A stretch of DNA of 64,000 nt from Onchidella celtica. Its lineage: Eukaryota > Mollusca > Gastropoda > Systellommatophora > Onchidiidae. The number at the start of each line of letters is the position of its first letter. The stretch's first letter is position 1. Positions 10,505 through 22,046 of this stretch are shown here, one piece after another. Both the position numbers and the translations under genes were made by a program. The notes under the pieces were generated by a model, which saw nothing but the letters and a program-made list of their open reading frames with translations, was not told where the DNA came from and made no database searches. The stretch spans positions 9,093,501-9,157,500 of the forward strand of contig OZ007580.1 in assembly GCA_963931925.1 (NCBI GenBank), given 5' to 3'.

Positions 10505-10775
10505 GGCAAGCCGGTGGCGTGATTTTTTTCCGTACGAGCTTTAGCAAATTCAGAAGCGGAGCAGCAACCCCAAAACACAGGACAGTTCCAACACATCCCA
10601 GGGATTTTCGGTGACGTTATGTGTCATATCAGGCACAGTCCAGAGACTGCAGCACCCATGGCAGTGTTCGATAGGACGAGAAATCCCTTAGTCGATGACC
10701 TGTGTTTGGGGGTGTGTTGCTGCCCCGCTCATGAATTTACTGAAGCTCGTACGGAAAAAAATCGCGCAAGCCGGT
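10505..10775. mobile_element. Foldback element, ~75-bp arms
   Basis: The left arm 10505-10580 (GCCGG..., TTTTTTTCCGTACGAGCTT, CAGCAACCCC...AACACAG) is inverted at about 10700-10775 (CTGTGTTTGGGGG..., AAGCTCGTACGGAAAAAAAT, GCCGG), with roughly 85-90% identity. The spacer is ~120 bp with no coding. It starts 20 bp after the SINE fragment, which may have been cut by it. Confidence 0.8.
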
Positions 10776-11297
10776 GTAGCGCTACTTGACATGCCCAGGA
10801 CCTGGAATTTAGCGCGGGGGGGGGGGGCAGATTTCTTCAGTGCGATCATGCTTTGCATTGGACGGTAAAAGAACTCATTTTGACAGATACTGTTTTTTGT
10901 CACTGAACTACCCATGCAAGATCTGCTTTCATCTCGCCCGTGCCATTCCTTGGCGTACTTACCGCCATCTAACGGAGGTCATATTAAAATTGACGTCATC
11001 AATACAAATTACTCCTGTCCTGAACATCGTCCTGGGCATGACATCAATGGGCCCACTGCTGCAGCGTGACAATGTATCCAGATGTTACTGAGCAGAGAGC
11101 ACTATTAGCCTATAATTATGTGAACCGTGACCGATGGTTCATTTAGCTTGCACGTTCCGATCCCAAGACATGGAAACTGCAGGCATCTCTCGTTTCTCCG
11201 TGACCCCTTCGTCAGTAACATAAATAGGGAACGGGCTTGAATGACAGTTACTATATTTAGATTTACGTCATTGGACATTCGAACTATTCAACGCGGC

Positions 11298-11394
11298 GGT
11301 TAAGCAGTTATGGACTTTCTACACACTTTTCATGTGCAGTTGATCTTTGTGCCTCGAATCGCCCACACAAAGTCCATAACAACTGTGCTTAACC
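11298..11394. repeat. Imperfect hairpin followed by (GA)n
   Basis: GGTTAAGCAGTTATGGACTTT near 11298 pairs with AAAGTCCATAAC...GTGCTTAACC ending near 11394, around a ~40-nt middle. A (GA)n tract begins at once (11396-11432). Confidence 0.7.
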
Positions 11395-11395
<1 letters not shown>

Positions 11396-11429
<34 letters not shown>

Positions 11430-11500
11430 TGGGACAGAAAGAAAGAGAGGGGGAGAGCTGGAGAAGTCAGGAAGAGAGGTAGAGACAGAGAGAGTTGTGA
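11396..11500. repeat. (GA)n purine-rich tract
   Basis: AG dinucleotide run to about 11432, then degenerate purine-rich sequence. Confidence 0.9.
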
Positions 11501-12132
11501 ATTAAAGGAACATTATTAACAGATCTTATCATATCGCACTGAGCCAGATACATAATTATATGGAGGTGACCGACCTGTACTGCTTGGCAAGACGACAATA
11601 TCCGGGACCTCATTTAAACCAACGCTAAAACATTATTACAATTCCAGTCACGTCTCTCCAATTGAGACATTAACATTAACTGCAGCTGTCATTACTACTT
11701 TTTGTTTTTTAAACTGTCACTTCGATCAAACGTAGAAAGAACGGGCCTACCTCGGCAGAATTCTACGTCATCCCCAGTGTTAACACTGGAGTCCCTTGGA
11801 CATCATTTCGAGAAAACAACACTGAACCGTCGAGACTTCGCTTTCAAAATCGTTTGAACCATGCCGAACACTGATGTGTTTTCTCGAAAAGTGTAAGATT
11901 TCAGGGATTTATACGCAATAAAGAATGCACTGGCGGAACACAGACCAGACTTTAGCGGCATTGTTTTCCCCAAATTTGAACTTACAGCCATCAAAGACAG
12001 AAATAAGAAGTCTTACAATTACTTCTCTTTCCAGTAGTGATTCATGGGATAACTAATGAAGTTTTTGAAACTGGATGATATTTTATTCCAAAAAAGCCAA
12101 AGACAGTCGGACAGAATATGTACACGATATTA

Positions 12133-12425
12133 TTGTGTGAACTGGATGGAAAGATGAATGGACGGATGGATGGATGGGTGAATGAATGGATGGACGGATG
12201 GATGGGTGGAAGGATGGATGGATGGGTGGGTGGACCGATGGATGGGCAGATGGATGGATGGATGGGCAGATGGACGGATGGCTGGATGGATGGGTGGATG
12301 GGCGGACGGATGGATGGATGGATGGATGGATGGGTGGACGGATGGGTGGGTGGGTGGGCGGATGAATTGGCAGATGGATGGATGGGTGCGTGGGTGGGCG
12401 GATGGATGGATGGATGGATGGATGG
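12133..12425. repeat. (GGAT)n / GGATGGGT minisatellite
   Basis: About 70 GGAT/GGGT/GGAC units. Long His-Pro-Ser or Asp-Gly-Trp frames on both strands (12042-12649) come from the repeat and are not genes. Confidence 0.95.
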
Positions 12426-12689
12426 ACAATGACAAAAGCACAATGAGTGGATGTTTCACAGAGGGATTCCCTAACGAAGTAAAGCGGATGGGCGGAGGAG
12501 ACTATAATTGGTCAAACACATCGACACGTTCTGTTCAATCCAGTCAATTAAGGACACACAGAAAACCCCGTGTCCGCTCAGAAAGGATAACGAGGCGTTG
12601 GTCAGTAACAAAAGCTCATGATGCCAACCGCACATGGCCACTCTGCTGAAATAATGGCCTATCTCATTTTTTCATAATTTTAGGAAAAG

Positions 12690-12952
12690 ATGTTGTTACC
12701 AGTACGTAGGTCACCCAAGTTTTTTACACTAGGGGTGCGTATTTTAAAGTTTTTTATGACTCCAGATCTAGAGAGCTCCTCCCGAAATACTCCTAACAAC
12801 AGTCTTAATTAATTATTCTTTCAGATTTTCTTTTTGTTTTCCTCCCGTTTTTTGGTTGAAAGGGTATGGGGCAGGGTTAGGGATAAGTAAGTACGCGTAC
12901 GCACCCCTAGCGCAAAACGCTTGGGTGTGTGTACGTACCTATAACAACAGCC
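12690..12952 (-). mobile_element. MULE-like MITE, copy 1
   Basis: Reverse-oriented copy of the family at 22047, 25881, 41775 and 61498. Its inverted ends are TGTTGTTACCAGTACGTAGG and GTACGTACCTATAACAACAG. It is flanked by TTTAGGAAAA(G) on both sides (12680-12690 and 12953-12963), a 10-11-bp target duplication. The middle carries GGGTTAGGGATAAG, the complement of the CCTATCCCTAACCCC block of other copies. Long target duplications plus inverted ends fit Mutator-like elements; no transposase is present. Confidence 0.8.
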
Positions 12953-13150
12953 TTTAGGAAAAGCCGATAAGATCGGTTATCACGATGAAATGTTCAATTT
13001 ATAATGTCAGTTACTTAAATTATTACTGCGGGTATGGAAAAACACATGAGTCTGTTTTCTGTTTCCATGACAACGCCGGGCTGGGACTGACATCAGCAAG
13101 AGTGTAATGCAACGCCAATGTTTCAAACGTTTGACTTATCAGGAGAAATG

Positions 13151-13519
13151 CTGGCCTAGAGGCAAGGGGCTCGATCCCCGGCTGGTGAAGGCATGTTGGA
13201 ATTTTTTTATTTTTTTTTTTGGTGGGGGGGGGGGGGGAGGAATTCCTGTCCCTAATCCTATGGTAGGTATGATCGAGCACCTAGTCTTCTCGTATAAAGA
13301 CGAAGAACGGGGAGGGCCCGTTTGCACGCTGCACACGTTTGAGATACCTTGGCAGTCGAAAGCCGAGAAGAGCAGGCCGAAGAAGGCCGCTGCCAGGGCA
13401 AATTTCTAAAAACTAAATCCCTACCACAATGACACACAGACACAAGAACAAGGAAATATAAAAACAAGAAAAGTGAGGTCTAAGGTCCAAGAGCAGTGAA
13501 CCTCCTCAAATAAAGACTT
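13151..13519 (+). mobile_element. tRNA-derived SINE, copy 1
   Basis: The head has the A-box-like CTGGCCTAGAGGCAAGGGGC but lacks much of the promoter region. The body has the family signatures: CTATGGTAGGTATGATCGAG, CACCTAGTCTTCTCG, GGAGGGCCCG, AGATACCTTGGCAGT and GAGCAGGCCG. The tail ends CCTCCTCAAATAAAGACTT. A poly-T/poly-G run (13206-13238) has expanded inside it. Open frames through it are not genes. Confidence 0.9.
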
Positions 13520-15364
13520 GGACACGTCTGACTTAAGACAATCTATTATTTTCAGAGTGACAGCTGGTAAATATAGAAACAAGGGAGGTAACTGGAACTC
13601 ACGGCAACGAAGGGACATAAATCAGATCTGAAAAGCCAATCATTTCAGAAACCCCTTGCAAGGAAATACGCAAAGCGTTACTATTTCCAGAACTGCGGAG
13701 GTCGATAGACGCCGCTGTGGTACTTGCGAACTGGGTGGAAGGGACCAGCAGGGCCGCAGATGCCAGGGCAGCACTAGGGTAACGTTGATTGGGGGGACTG
13801 GAGAAAAGTCATCCGGGTCGTCTCTTGTTTACGTGACAACTTGCTGGGGTTAATTACCGTTAATTGGCAGCGCTGACTGGACAGATAAACGGACATTTCA
13901 GGGGCCATCCATTAAAGAATGTACACTCGATGGGGGGGGGGGGGGGAGTGTTTTTTCACTGCCCCCCGCCCACCCCCCACCCCCACCCAAAATCAAAACA
14001 TACCACATGCAAAAGTTTACACTTTTCAGAGAAATGAAGATACAAATTAACAACAGTCATGTTTTTGACTGGGGCACCTGCGATTTTGAACAGTTTTCAG
14101 CAGAAGGCAGTCGTCACTACGAACTTTCTGAGGACCCACAAATCGTTTGTATAGTCAAGTCACTATTATAGTGCGTTGGGACTTTCAGTCAATGCCTCGT
14201 GTGCAAATGTCGGCAGAGAAGACAGACTTCTTTTTAAAATTAATTGTAAATTTGGGGGGGGGGGGGGGGCTGTGCCACTGAGTTTTGGAAAACAAGGAAA
14301 ATTGCAGGTCTCCTCGAGTCTGCGAGCGTCCATGGCCATCCGTTCCTTTTCAGCCAAGGCAAAAACACAACAACCAAAGCTCGATAAACCAGTTTGTTTG
14401 TTTGTTTTTTTCATTTTGGGGGTGGGTTGGGGGGGGGGGGGGTATGAGATTTTCTTAGTACCAAAGACTCCCCCTCCACCTTCCGTCTCTCGGATAATGC
14501 GGACTTGCCTGGAGAGGCGAAATGAGGAGCGAGGAAGGCAAAGAGGAGGTTGGGGGGGAGGGGGGGGAGAATTTTGCCAGGAAGAGGAGAGTAATTGCCA
14601 TGTCTTATTCTCTGTCGTCCAACAGGTGTAAAACATACCCTTACAATGTCATAATCGTAACCAGAGCTAAAAACAACAACAACACAGAAACAACAACTAC
14701 AGCAAATGGAAGAAAACATCCTGCACGACTTGATGAAACGGTAGAACATCCGAATAGCCAGCGATTTTACTTCTATTGTTCAACGAATAGTGAGTGGAAG
14801 GGTGCAGGGTTAGCGGACGTATGACACAAGCTGACTATTCCGATGCGTAGCCGATGAAACACATGATTATCCTTATTTCTGAAAGGAGATAACGCGGAGA
14901 TAATTGGAATTGACACAAAACAAATGAATATATGTGGCACGTTCTGTTGGGCACACACGTTTCTGTGGATCCAGAGATCTACACATTCCTTTGGAGAGGT
15001 CCAAAATCCTGCTGATGTCTTTTTTTTTTGTCTTCATCATTCATCTTCTCAGATCAACAGGATCAGCAAAAACAACATCAGTCACAACAGCAGCAGCAAC
15101 GATAACCAAAACAACTACATTGTATAGCGAGGACAACATCATCATCAACAACAACAACAACAACAACGAACAGAAATAACAACACAAAGAAAAACATCAG
15201 GAATAAAACCTGCAACATCTTCTTTTCTTTTTTTTTTATATAAACGGACCGAATCTAGGTGAGCTCTGTGTGCAGTTGTTGAAATTATATAGTTCAAATT
15301 TTCTCACCTAAAGCGCCTAGTGGCTCGGCGACCGAATTCGGCGGCCTTTGTGTGGCTACCCTAA
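13520..15364. other. Unique stretch with four poly-G or poly-C runs
   Basis: Homopolymer G/C runs lie near 13932-13946, 13965-13985, 14253-14268 and 14419-14441, with a CAA-rich region at 14670-14705 and 15060-15185. Long frames at 14166-14749 are Pro- or Gly-rich products of these runs. No exon recognised. Confidence 0.45.
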
Positions 15365-16240
15365 AGCCCTGTTCACATGTAAGCTGTTTTCAGCGCGGTA
15401 GATGTACGCGCGTCTTCTGCAAAAATACGCCCATGTATTTAATGTTTGTTGCTGTTCACATGCAAGCTGAAACACGCGCCGAAAACGCGCTAGCTGTTTG
15501 CGGTGTTTTGAAAATACGCTACCCGAGGCGATTTTTCTCTGCTTCCCGGCACGGTTTTTGTAATGGTAGAAGGGAAGTGTCACCCGAGCCATCACTTCCC
15601 GTCGGTGAACTTTGGTCTTGTTGAACTTGTATTTAAAATTAATTTTTTGAAATTTTCAAATCTTTATTGAATTGGAAAAACAATAGCATTTTCGAAATCA
15701 GCGCATCAAAGTATGCAAAGTCTACGCGTAAGCGCGCCTTTTTATTGCGTGATAACTGAAATATTTATTTCAAGCCTTTTCTTTTTCTGGAACAGACGAG
15801 GGAAGGGAACACAACAGCGACACACCTTGCTGGTGTCTTTGTCTTCTGTTCACTCTCTCCGACCGAAGGTTCTTTTACATAATTATAGATGCAAGCTTGT
15901 GCTGATGCACAATGTACCCGGTATATAAAGTTTAAATACCACAAATACCGGGTACATTGTGCATCAGGACAGTCTTTCACCTAGGTCTAGTAAAAGTGTA
16001 TCCACAAAATGAAGCACTCTGTACAATTTTATGAGAAACTTATAGAACTAGTACGGAGCTCAAGTTGTGCACTGAGGACACTGAGGTACAACACAGTGAC
16101 AAAAACACCGCCTATAAAAACTGCCTGCAAAACGCGATCCATGTAAACAGTAATCTGCGCGGTTTTCCAAAACGCTGGCGTGTAAAAGGCGCGCTGACAA
16201 AACAGGCACGTACAAAACACGTCTACATGTGAACAGGGCT
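15365..16240. mobile_element. Harbinger-like MITE with TAA duplication
   Basis: The inverted ends AGCCCTGTTCACATGTA (15365) and TACATGTGAACAGGGCT (ending 16240) are flanked by TAA on each side (15362-15364, 16241-16243). A 3-bp TWA duplication is the PIF/Harbinger signature. The ~876-bp interior has extra CATGTA and AAAACGCG motifs near both ends (subterminal repeats) and no transposase. A perfect 23-bp hairpin sits at 15902-15967. Frames at 15352-15624 and 15765-15980 lie wholly inside and are not convincing. Confidence 0.72.
15902..15967. repeat. Perfect 23-bp hairpin inside the Harbinger-like MITE
   Basis: CTGATGCACAATGTACCCGG... (15902-15924) is exactly inverted at 15945-15967 around a 20-nt AT-rich loop. 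Confidence 0.95.
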
Positions 16241-18775
16241 TAAGAGTCCACGGGAAAAATGGGCTAAATCACAATGTAGAAATTTTGGCCTACCGGCCCC
16301 AAGCCCAAGCTAATGTTCCATTGTACAGCCTATTTTCGTATCTTTGACAGAAAAGAGGCTCCGTCCGCTAAAATTGTGATCTAAAAATAGCGTAGTCTAT
16401 GAAAGAAAGAGCTCAGACAAAGTTAAAATCTCAGTTTTCTCTGAACATGAAATCTGTGACTGAACCCGTTTTTCCCGTGGACTCTTCAATATTATAATTG
16501 TAGCTTTCTCGATGAATGCATTATTTTGGTATTTCTGTTGTGGTTGAAATGAAGGTGAAGGCTGGCTAAAACAAAACGAAAAAAAAAAAAGATCCGATCG
16601 ACAACAATTCACCGGCACGGGGAAGACCTGAGAACTTCTTCGACCCTACAAATACTTGAACAAGGCAGTCCTAAACACATTCGGCAAACAGGTCAGCTAT
16701 GGCGTGGCAAACAGAAAGAAGTAATTGTTAAACATATTTTCATTAAAAAAAAAAAAAAAGCAGCGTGCCCTTGGTCGTTTGAACATGTTTTTGGGCAAAC
16801 GTTTTTCTTCTCATAACACAGTAAAGCCCTGATGAAACTTCTGAATTCTGAATTTACGTCTTCTGTTATAACGTGGATACCAATATTGGGCCGAAGATGT
16901 TCATGACCGGCGGATGGAAAGTTATATTTCAAGAGACGAGACCTCCTACACATGAGATTGAACACAGACCGCCTAGGGATACAGGAAAGCGACTCAATGA
17001 CATGACACGTCCAAAAATGTCCCGTAATGGCACGTAAGCACGACTGAGATTGTGGCGGCGTGAGTGAATCAAATTGTCAAACATGCATCTAGATGTGTAG
17101 GCCTAACTTGCGAAGTATACGTTGGAAAGATATCTGCAAGACGTGCCGGATCACATAACAATACTCTAAGCTTGACCTGTAAGAAGAAACAGCTGACAAA
17201 GTTTCTTTATCGAGTTCGCTGTTGCCTTTCAAAATGAAGTTTCTCTGTGGCAGAGGTTCGGAGGCGGGCAGAAAATAAGGTAAGCTCATCCTACTTTTCC
17301 TTCTGTCTGCTTTGCAACCGCGACGGGGGGGGGGGGGGGGGGGGGTAATTACCATATGAGGTACACACCTTTAGTCTGGCACCCAATTCATGTTCTACGC
17401 GTCAATCGCCAAGTTGTACATCAACTACAGCAGCACCCATCTGGGCTTTGGATCGTGAGGCTCACCTGAGGCGCGTACTGTTCACGGACAGTTTAGGTCG
17501 CCAAGAGACAATTATGGCGGAATGTTTTCTGACACTTGGGGACAAGAATGCTTCAGAGGTTTTTGGTAAAATCTGAGGGCAGGGCGGCGGAAGGTTTCCA
17601 TTTGCATCACAGAACACTGATGCTACGTGACTTTTGGAACGTCCGTGGGCGGGCAGCCGTGGCGAGTGAGTCGCCTAGATACATAACAATGTAGATGTTT
17701 TTATAGTTTAAGTGCAGCTCGGCATTTAAAACTCAGAGCATGAAATTCGTGCCCGACTAATATTTGTAACTTATATGGTACTCCTTAAAAAAAAAAATGA
17801 ATTGAATATAATTATGTAAATAGGGCTGTAAATTAATATGGCTTCCCAGAAAAGTAGGTCACTGGGTTCCCGCAGAGTTGCCGAAACGTATCATGTTCTT
17901 TGGTGTTTTATGCAGAACGTACATTCATAACTGTTACTCATGAATACTGCAATTACAGTTGACTGCAGCACAAAACTACGCCATGAAACTGGTGGAAGCG
18001 ACTCAAGTAATCTGTCAATTTGCAACTAAATCTCTAAATAGGGTGCCCACAGTTTGTTGTACATCATAACCGATAACGAGCTGAAGTACAGTACTTATAT
18101 CTGATTTAAAAAAATATCAGTAAAAAAGAAACTTTAGGACACGTTGTTTCATCATGTTCTTTTACAACAACAACAAAAAAAAGCAGTATCACATTACACA
18201 GTGTATGTCTCCAATGCACGACTGATCATGTGTACATGTACTTTTCACTGGTTTGTTATTAACTGCATTCATAGTACCTTAGTCAAATGGTATTCGAGTC
18301 GCATGTCTATGGGCATGCCGTTGCCTGAGCACGGTGTCTTCTTAGGAAAATTTCTCTCTGAATCGATAGAGAGAATAATTATACTGAATTTCGAAAGTCA
18401 AAATATTGGATTAACTTTCGATACAGCTACGATTATTTCAGATTTTAATCCATTTTGTCGAATGTCCCCTTCCCCCTTTCCACGCCTTTCCCGTCGATAA
18501 TTTCCTGGTGAACAACAGCCATAGGCTTTTGCCTTTCACAATCTATACTGAAAGTGAAAGATTTAGTTCCGCTAGCTGTGGCTATCGATACGTATCATAT
18601 GACATTAAATTTGGCGCCGTTGGGGATTTATTTGTCATGCAGCAGCTGTTCAATTAGTTTCATGCAGGAAGTCGTTGAAAACATGCCATCTGTACACTCT
18701 TGACTTACATAGAATATTGTCCGCGGCATCTATAAGTGTCTAGGTTTCAGGTCGTACTCGGCAGTTTGCATTTTA
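16241..18775. other. Unique stretch without recognisable gene
   Basis: Only a 21-base G run (17325-17345) and short poly-A/T runs stand out. Frames at 16397-17355 and 18144-18500 have no family signature. Intronic or intergenic sequence is likely. Confidence 0.4.
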
Positions 18776-19010
18776 CAGGGGTGGCCAAACTTGCTTAATG
18801 TGAGAGCCACATAGGATAAACTTCAGATGTTCGAGAGCCACAAGACACCAACAAAATTTATACACACGTTTTATTATTGCATACATATTTTCTTGTAAAA
18901 AAAAATGTTTATAACTATTAAACCACAGGTTAAGACGGGCATCCGATCTTGTTACCGGAAATCTCAAATATTGGAGGGAGCACCACGCGGCGGGTACGAG
19001 AGATAAACTT
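18776..19010 (+). mobile_element. hAT-like fragment (left end)
   Basis: Begins CAGGGGTGGCCAAACTTG, then GAGAGCCACAT. This resembles the Charlie/Zaphod-type hAT terminus (CAGGGGTGGGCAAACT... GGGCCACAT). No matching right end was found, so the 3' limit is approximate. Confidence 0.5.
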
Positions 19011-19184
19011 TCCGCCTCTTGCATGAACGTGAATTTTATTGGAACTTCGCCATTTCATTTCTGACTAAACCTACCCTTCCCTCACACCGACCCCAACACT
19101 GCACTGGAACCATCACACTGCCTGCTTCATTTTACTTGCGACTTAAACACGAGAAAGGGGATTTTAGCAGAATGCTTGTTTTCT

Positions 19185-19214
19185 TTCATTTGGGGGGGGG
19201 GGCGGGGGGGGGGG
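19185..19214. repeat. Poly-G tract
   Basis: Two G blocks (10 and 12) separated by GC. The 179-aa frame at 19019-19558 passes through it and is most likely chance. Confidence 0.9.
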
Positions 19215-19540
19215 GAGAGATATATATGTCATTAACTGTAGAAAGAAATCAAATAAAATCCGTTCTCTTTGCTGTCAATGAGCTGTTTTTAACCACGCAG
19301 CCTGACCAGATTGGTTTCTCTACCTCGGGAAGGGGATACGGTAAGAAAGTGACTTTGCCAATGTTGGTTGTTCTGTATAAGAGCGAATGTGTATGTGGAT
19401 TAGGTCTGCATCAGATGTTTGCATTTAAATTAAATCTCTATGTCGGACCGTACTGCACTTCATCACAGTTTCGGCCAGTTACAATGAATCAACAAGGTTT
19501 ACAGCCCATGGGACCTAGCAAATGCATAACCCCGCAAATG

Positions 19541-19904
19541 TTTAGGTCTTTATTTTAGCAAGTTCTCTGCCCTTGGCATTTACACTTCACTTTTTATTTT
19601 ATTTTTCTTGTTGTGGCAGGGATTAGTTTTTTTAGAATTTTGCCCGGGCAGGGGCCTGTTCAGCCTGCTCTTCTCAATTTTTAACTGCCATGGTATCTTT
19701 AAAGTGTGCAATGTGCACACGGGCCCTCCGAATGTTTCGTCCTTGTCCGAGAAGACTAGGTACTCAATCCTACCTACTATAGGATCACGGACAGGAAAAT
19801 ATGGGGATAATCCCAAAGTTCCAACATGCTTGCACCAACCGGGATTTGAACCCGGTACCTTCGGCATGAGAGGCGAGCACCTTGACTCTAGACCACAGCG
19901 TCCC
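19541..19904 (-). mobile_element. tRNA-derived SINE, copy 2 (near full length)
   Basis: On the minus strand it runs from a tRNA-like head to the tail CTAAAATAAAGACCTAAA. The head has an A-box-like TCTAGAGTCAAGGTGCTCG, and the B box is GGGTTCAAATCCC. The body motifs TAGTCTTCTCGGACAAGGACG, GAGGGCCCGTGTGCAC and GATACCATGGCAGTTAA are intact. RNA polymerase III would start at the right-hand end. Confidence 0.93.
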
Positions 19905-20035
19905 TTCAAAATGGACCACAAAATGAACCGCGTTTTATTTTTTTTAAATGCCACCTACGTGGGCAACGTATTCAACTCCTGAAACGTATACAGAGAGGGG
20001 CAATAAGCAAATGGCTCTTGCACAATATCCTAAAC

Positions 20036-20240
20036 CAGGGTTCATACAAAGTCTTAAAAACTGATTTTAATGACTTTTTAAGGACTTTCTAAGGACTCAC
20101 AGCAAACAAATTAAGGACCTGTGTGCCTGTTATGTGACCAAGAAATATTACAACTTTACAAGTGGTGTGCAGCACTCATCGATACGGAATGTTTCTGTAT
20201 CCAGAGTTCAAACATAGTAAATTCACTCTGAAAATTTCAG
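20036..20240 (+). mobile_element. hAT-like left end (tentative)
   Basis: CAGGGTTCATACAAAGTC followed by AAAA...TTTTAATGACTTTT-type sequence resembles hAT termini of the CAGGGTTCGTAC type. No right end is visible and the LTR fragment begins at 20248. Confidence 0.35.
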
Positions 20241-20247
20241 TTACATG

Positions 20248-21544
20248 TGTCACGATCACGTGCGTGAAGATTGTCACGACCACGTGTGTGATGAGTACCT
20301 AACTTATTTTTCCTTTCGAACCCAGCTAACAAGCCAAGCAAGCAGACCAGCGATCAACGGACACATGGAGTGAAATTTAAATTAAACGATATTTAATACT
20401 AAATGTATGACAAAACTTATGCCAAAACATTCAACTCATGATAATCACATACATAATCACAAAAACAGAGATATTTGAAATTCACTCTTGGGGATCATGG
20501 CTATTCTCGACTCCCAACTCACATCTAGATCTAACCCCTTTGTCCATAAACTTAATTACGTATACTCAATAGTCTCTGTCAACAGCTGCTCTCCTCGCTG
20601 ATGCAGTTTCACGTCTCCAGAGTTCACACGATCCTTCCTAGATCTCTAACTTCGTCGATAAAAGGGGGAAACAGACGCCCCTGGCTTCACACGGGGACAA
20701 GGTGGTCTAGAGGCAAGGTGCTCGCCTCTCATGCCAAGGGTCCCGGGTTTTAAACCCGGGCAGTGCAGGCATGTTGGAAAGTGGATTTTTCTCATATTTT
20801 CAAGTCCCTGGTCCTATTGGGGGGTAGGATCGAGTAGTTCTTGGAAATTGGATTTTTCTCATATTTTCAAGTCCCTGGTCCTATTGGGGGAATAGGATCG
20901 AGTACCTAGTCTTCTCGGATAAGGACGAAAAAATTCGGAGGGCCCGTGTGCACGTTGCGCACGTTAAAGATACCTTGGCAGTTGGAAATCGTAAAGAGCA
21001 GGCCGAAAGGCCGCTGCCCGGGCAAAATTGAAAATTAATAGATTAAAATTTATCCATATCATCTTCCCCCCCCCCCCCCCCCGCCAGAACAAGAAATAAT
21101 AAAACAAGTAAAGTGAGGTGTAAATGCCAAGGGCAGCGAACCTCCTAAAATAAAGACCTCAAATCAACCCTGGCTTCACACGAATAAGAAAACACAGTTC
21201 ACACCCGCCATCGTAGATCACTAGCTCCTGAGAGGTTCTCATCCGGTCATCAGGACTCCTTAAACTGCAAACGAATGGCACACAGACGGTTTACACCCGC
21301 CATCGTAGATCACGAGCTCCTGAAGGTTCCCATCCTCAGGACTCTTTAACTTCTGGTCCCCATGGCACGACCTTCCACTTGTCGCCCGGACCGATAAATT
21401 CTGCTTATTGAGTAATAACTGGGAACATCATAGATCCCTCACACACCTAACACTTCTGGTCCCCACTGGCACGACCTTCCACTTGTCGCCCGGACCGCTT
21501 CTCTCTACGTCTTCCTCTGGGACTGAATAACTTTGGGAACCACG
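20248..21544 (-). repeat. LTR fragment, same family as 560-1763, with a SINE inside
   Basis: Fossil, incomplete. In reverse complement it matches about 838-1763 of the first LTR, ending at the same TGTCACGAT-type terminus (20248). It includes the repeated GGTCCGGGCGAC units and the CTACGATGGCGGGTGTGAAC repeats. The U3 part with the TATA box is not present and no internal retroelement sequence adjoins it. A SINE has inserted into it (20694-21167). Confidence 0.9.
20694..21167 (+). mobile_element. tRNA-derived SINE, copy 3, inserted in the LTR
   Basis: Flanked by a perfect 15-bp target duplication CCCTGGCTTCACACG (20679-20693 and 21168-21182), which defines the element exactly and implies LINE-type retrotransposition. 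The head has A-box TGGTCTAGAGGCAAGGTGC and B-box GGGTTTTAAACCCGG. The body has a ~60-bp tandem duplication (GGATTTTTCTCATATTTTC twice, about 20782 and 20849) and a GATTAAAATTTATCC insert with a poly-C run. The tail is AAATAAAGACCTCAAATCA. Confidence 0.95.
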
Positions 21545-21545
21545 A

Positions 21546-21570
21546 GTGATTTGAGGTCTTTATTTTAGGA
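21546..21570 (-). mobile_element. SINE 3'-tail fragment
   Basis: In reverse complement, 24 nt (TCCTAAAATAAAGACCTCAA...) are identical to the tail of the SINE ending at 21167. The fragment abuts the broken edge of the LTR. Confidence 0.75.
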
Positions 21571-22046
21571 CAGTCAGGGTTTGTGTAATATTTGTGCAGG
21601 TAAGTTTTGAGCTTCCCCGTGAAAGCAAAAAAAAAAATATATCGTTACGCGGGGGGAATAGTCAAAATTAACCATTTCCACGCCAAAAATATCTCAGTAT
21701 CAAATTACGTCGCCTACTTCTGGGAGTATATTTATCTTTTTTTTTTATCAGTATTACTCAAAAGTACTGAGAATGCAAGCAAAAAGCACAGCACAGATAA
21801 ATAATTATGCAAGCTTGGCAGCTTTTTTCTTTTACGCTGCTTGGTTGTGCTACACAAAGTCTTTGGAGGTGCTTGGGTACGATGACGCTTGCAATGACTC
21901 AGTCAGGTGAGGTGCACTGTCTCACTTCATTCACGTACTGGCTGGAGTCTTGGCTGATGTAGTCTTTTTTTGTTGTTGTTGTAGTTGTACATGTAGTTGT
22001 GTGCTGGTTGTGAGTGCATGTGTGTGTCTGTTGCTGTTTCTTGAAA

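Noticed and set aside
10961-10990. ATGGCG followed by GTAAGT on the minus strand (start codon beside a splice donor)
   Set aside because: Would leave a two-codon exon; no supporting context.
12042-12649. Four long frames of His-Pro-Ser or Asp-Gly-Trp repeats
   Set aside because: Products of the GGAT minisatellite open in several frames on both strands.
14166-14749. Overlapping 112-156-aa frames
   Set aside because: Pro/Gly-rich frames through poly-G/poly-C runs, open on both strands at once.
19019-19558. 179-aa frame
   Set aside because: Passes through a poly-G run and flanks a hAT fragment; no recognisable domain or splice sites.
19580-19982. 124-aa frames on both strands
   Set aside because: Lie inside a SINE copy; the sequence is tRNA-derived and non-coding.
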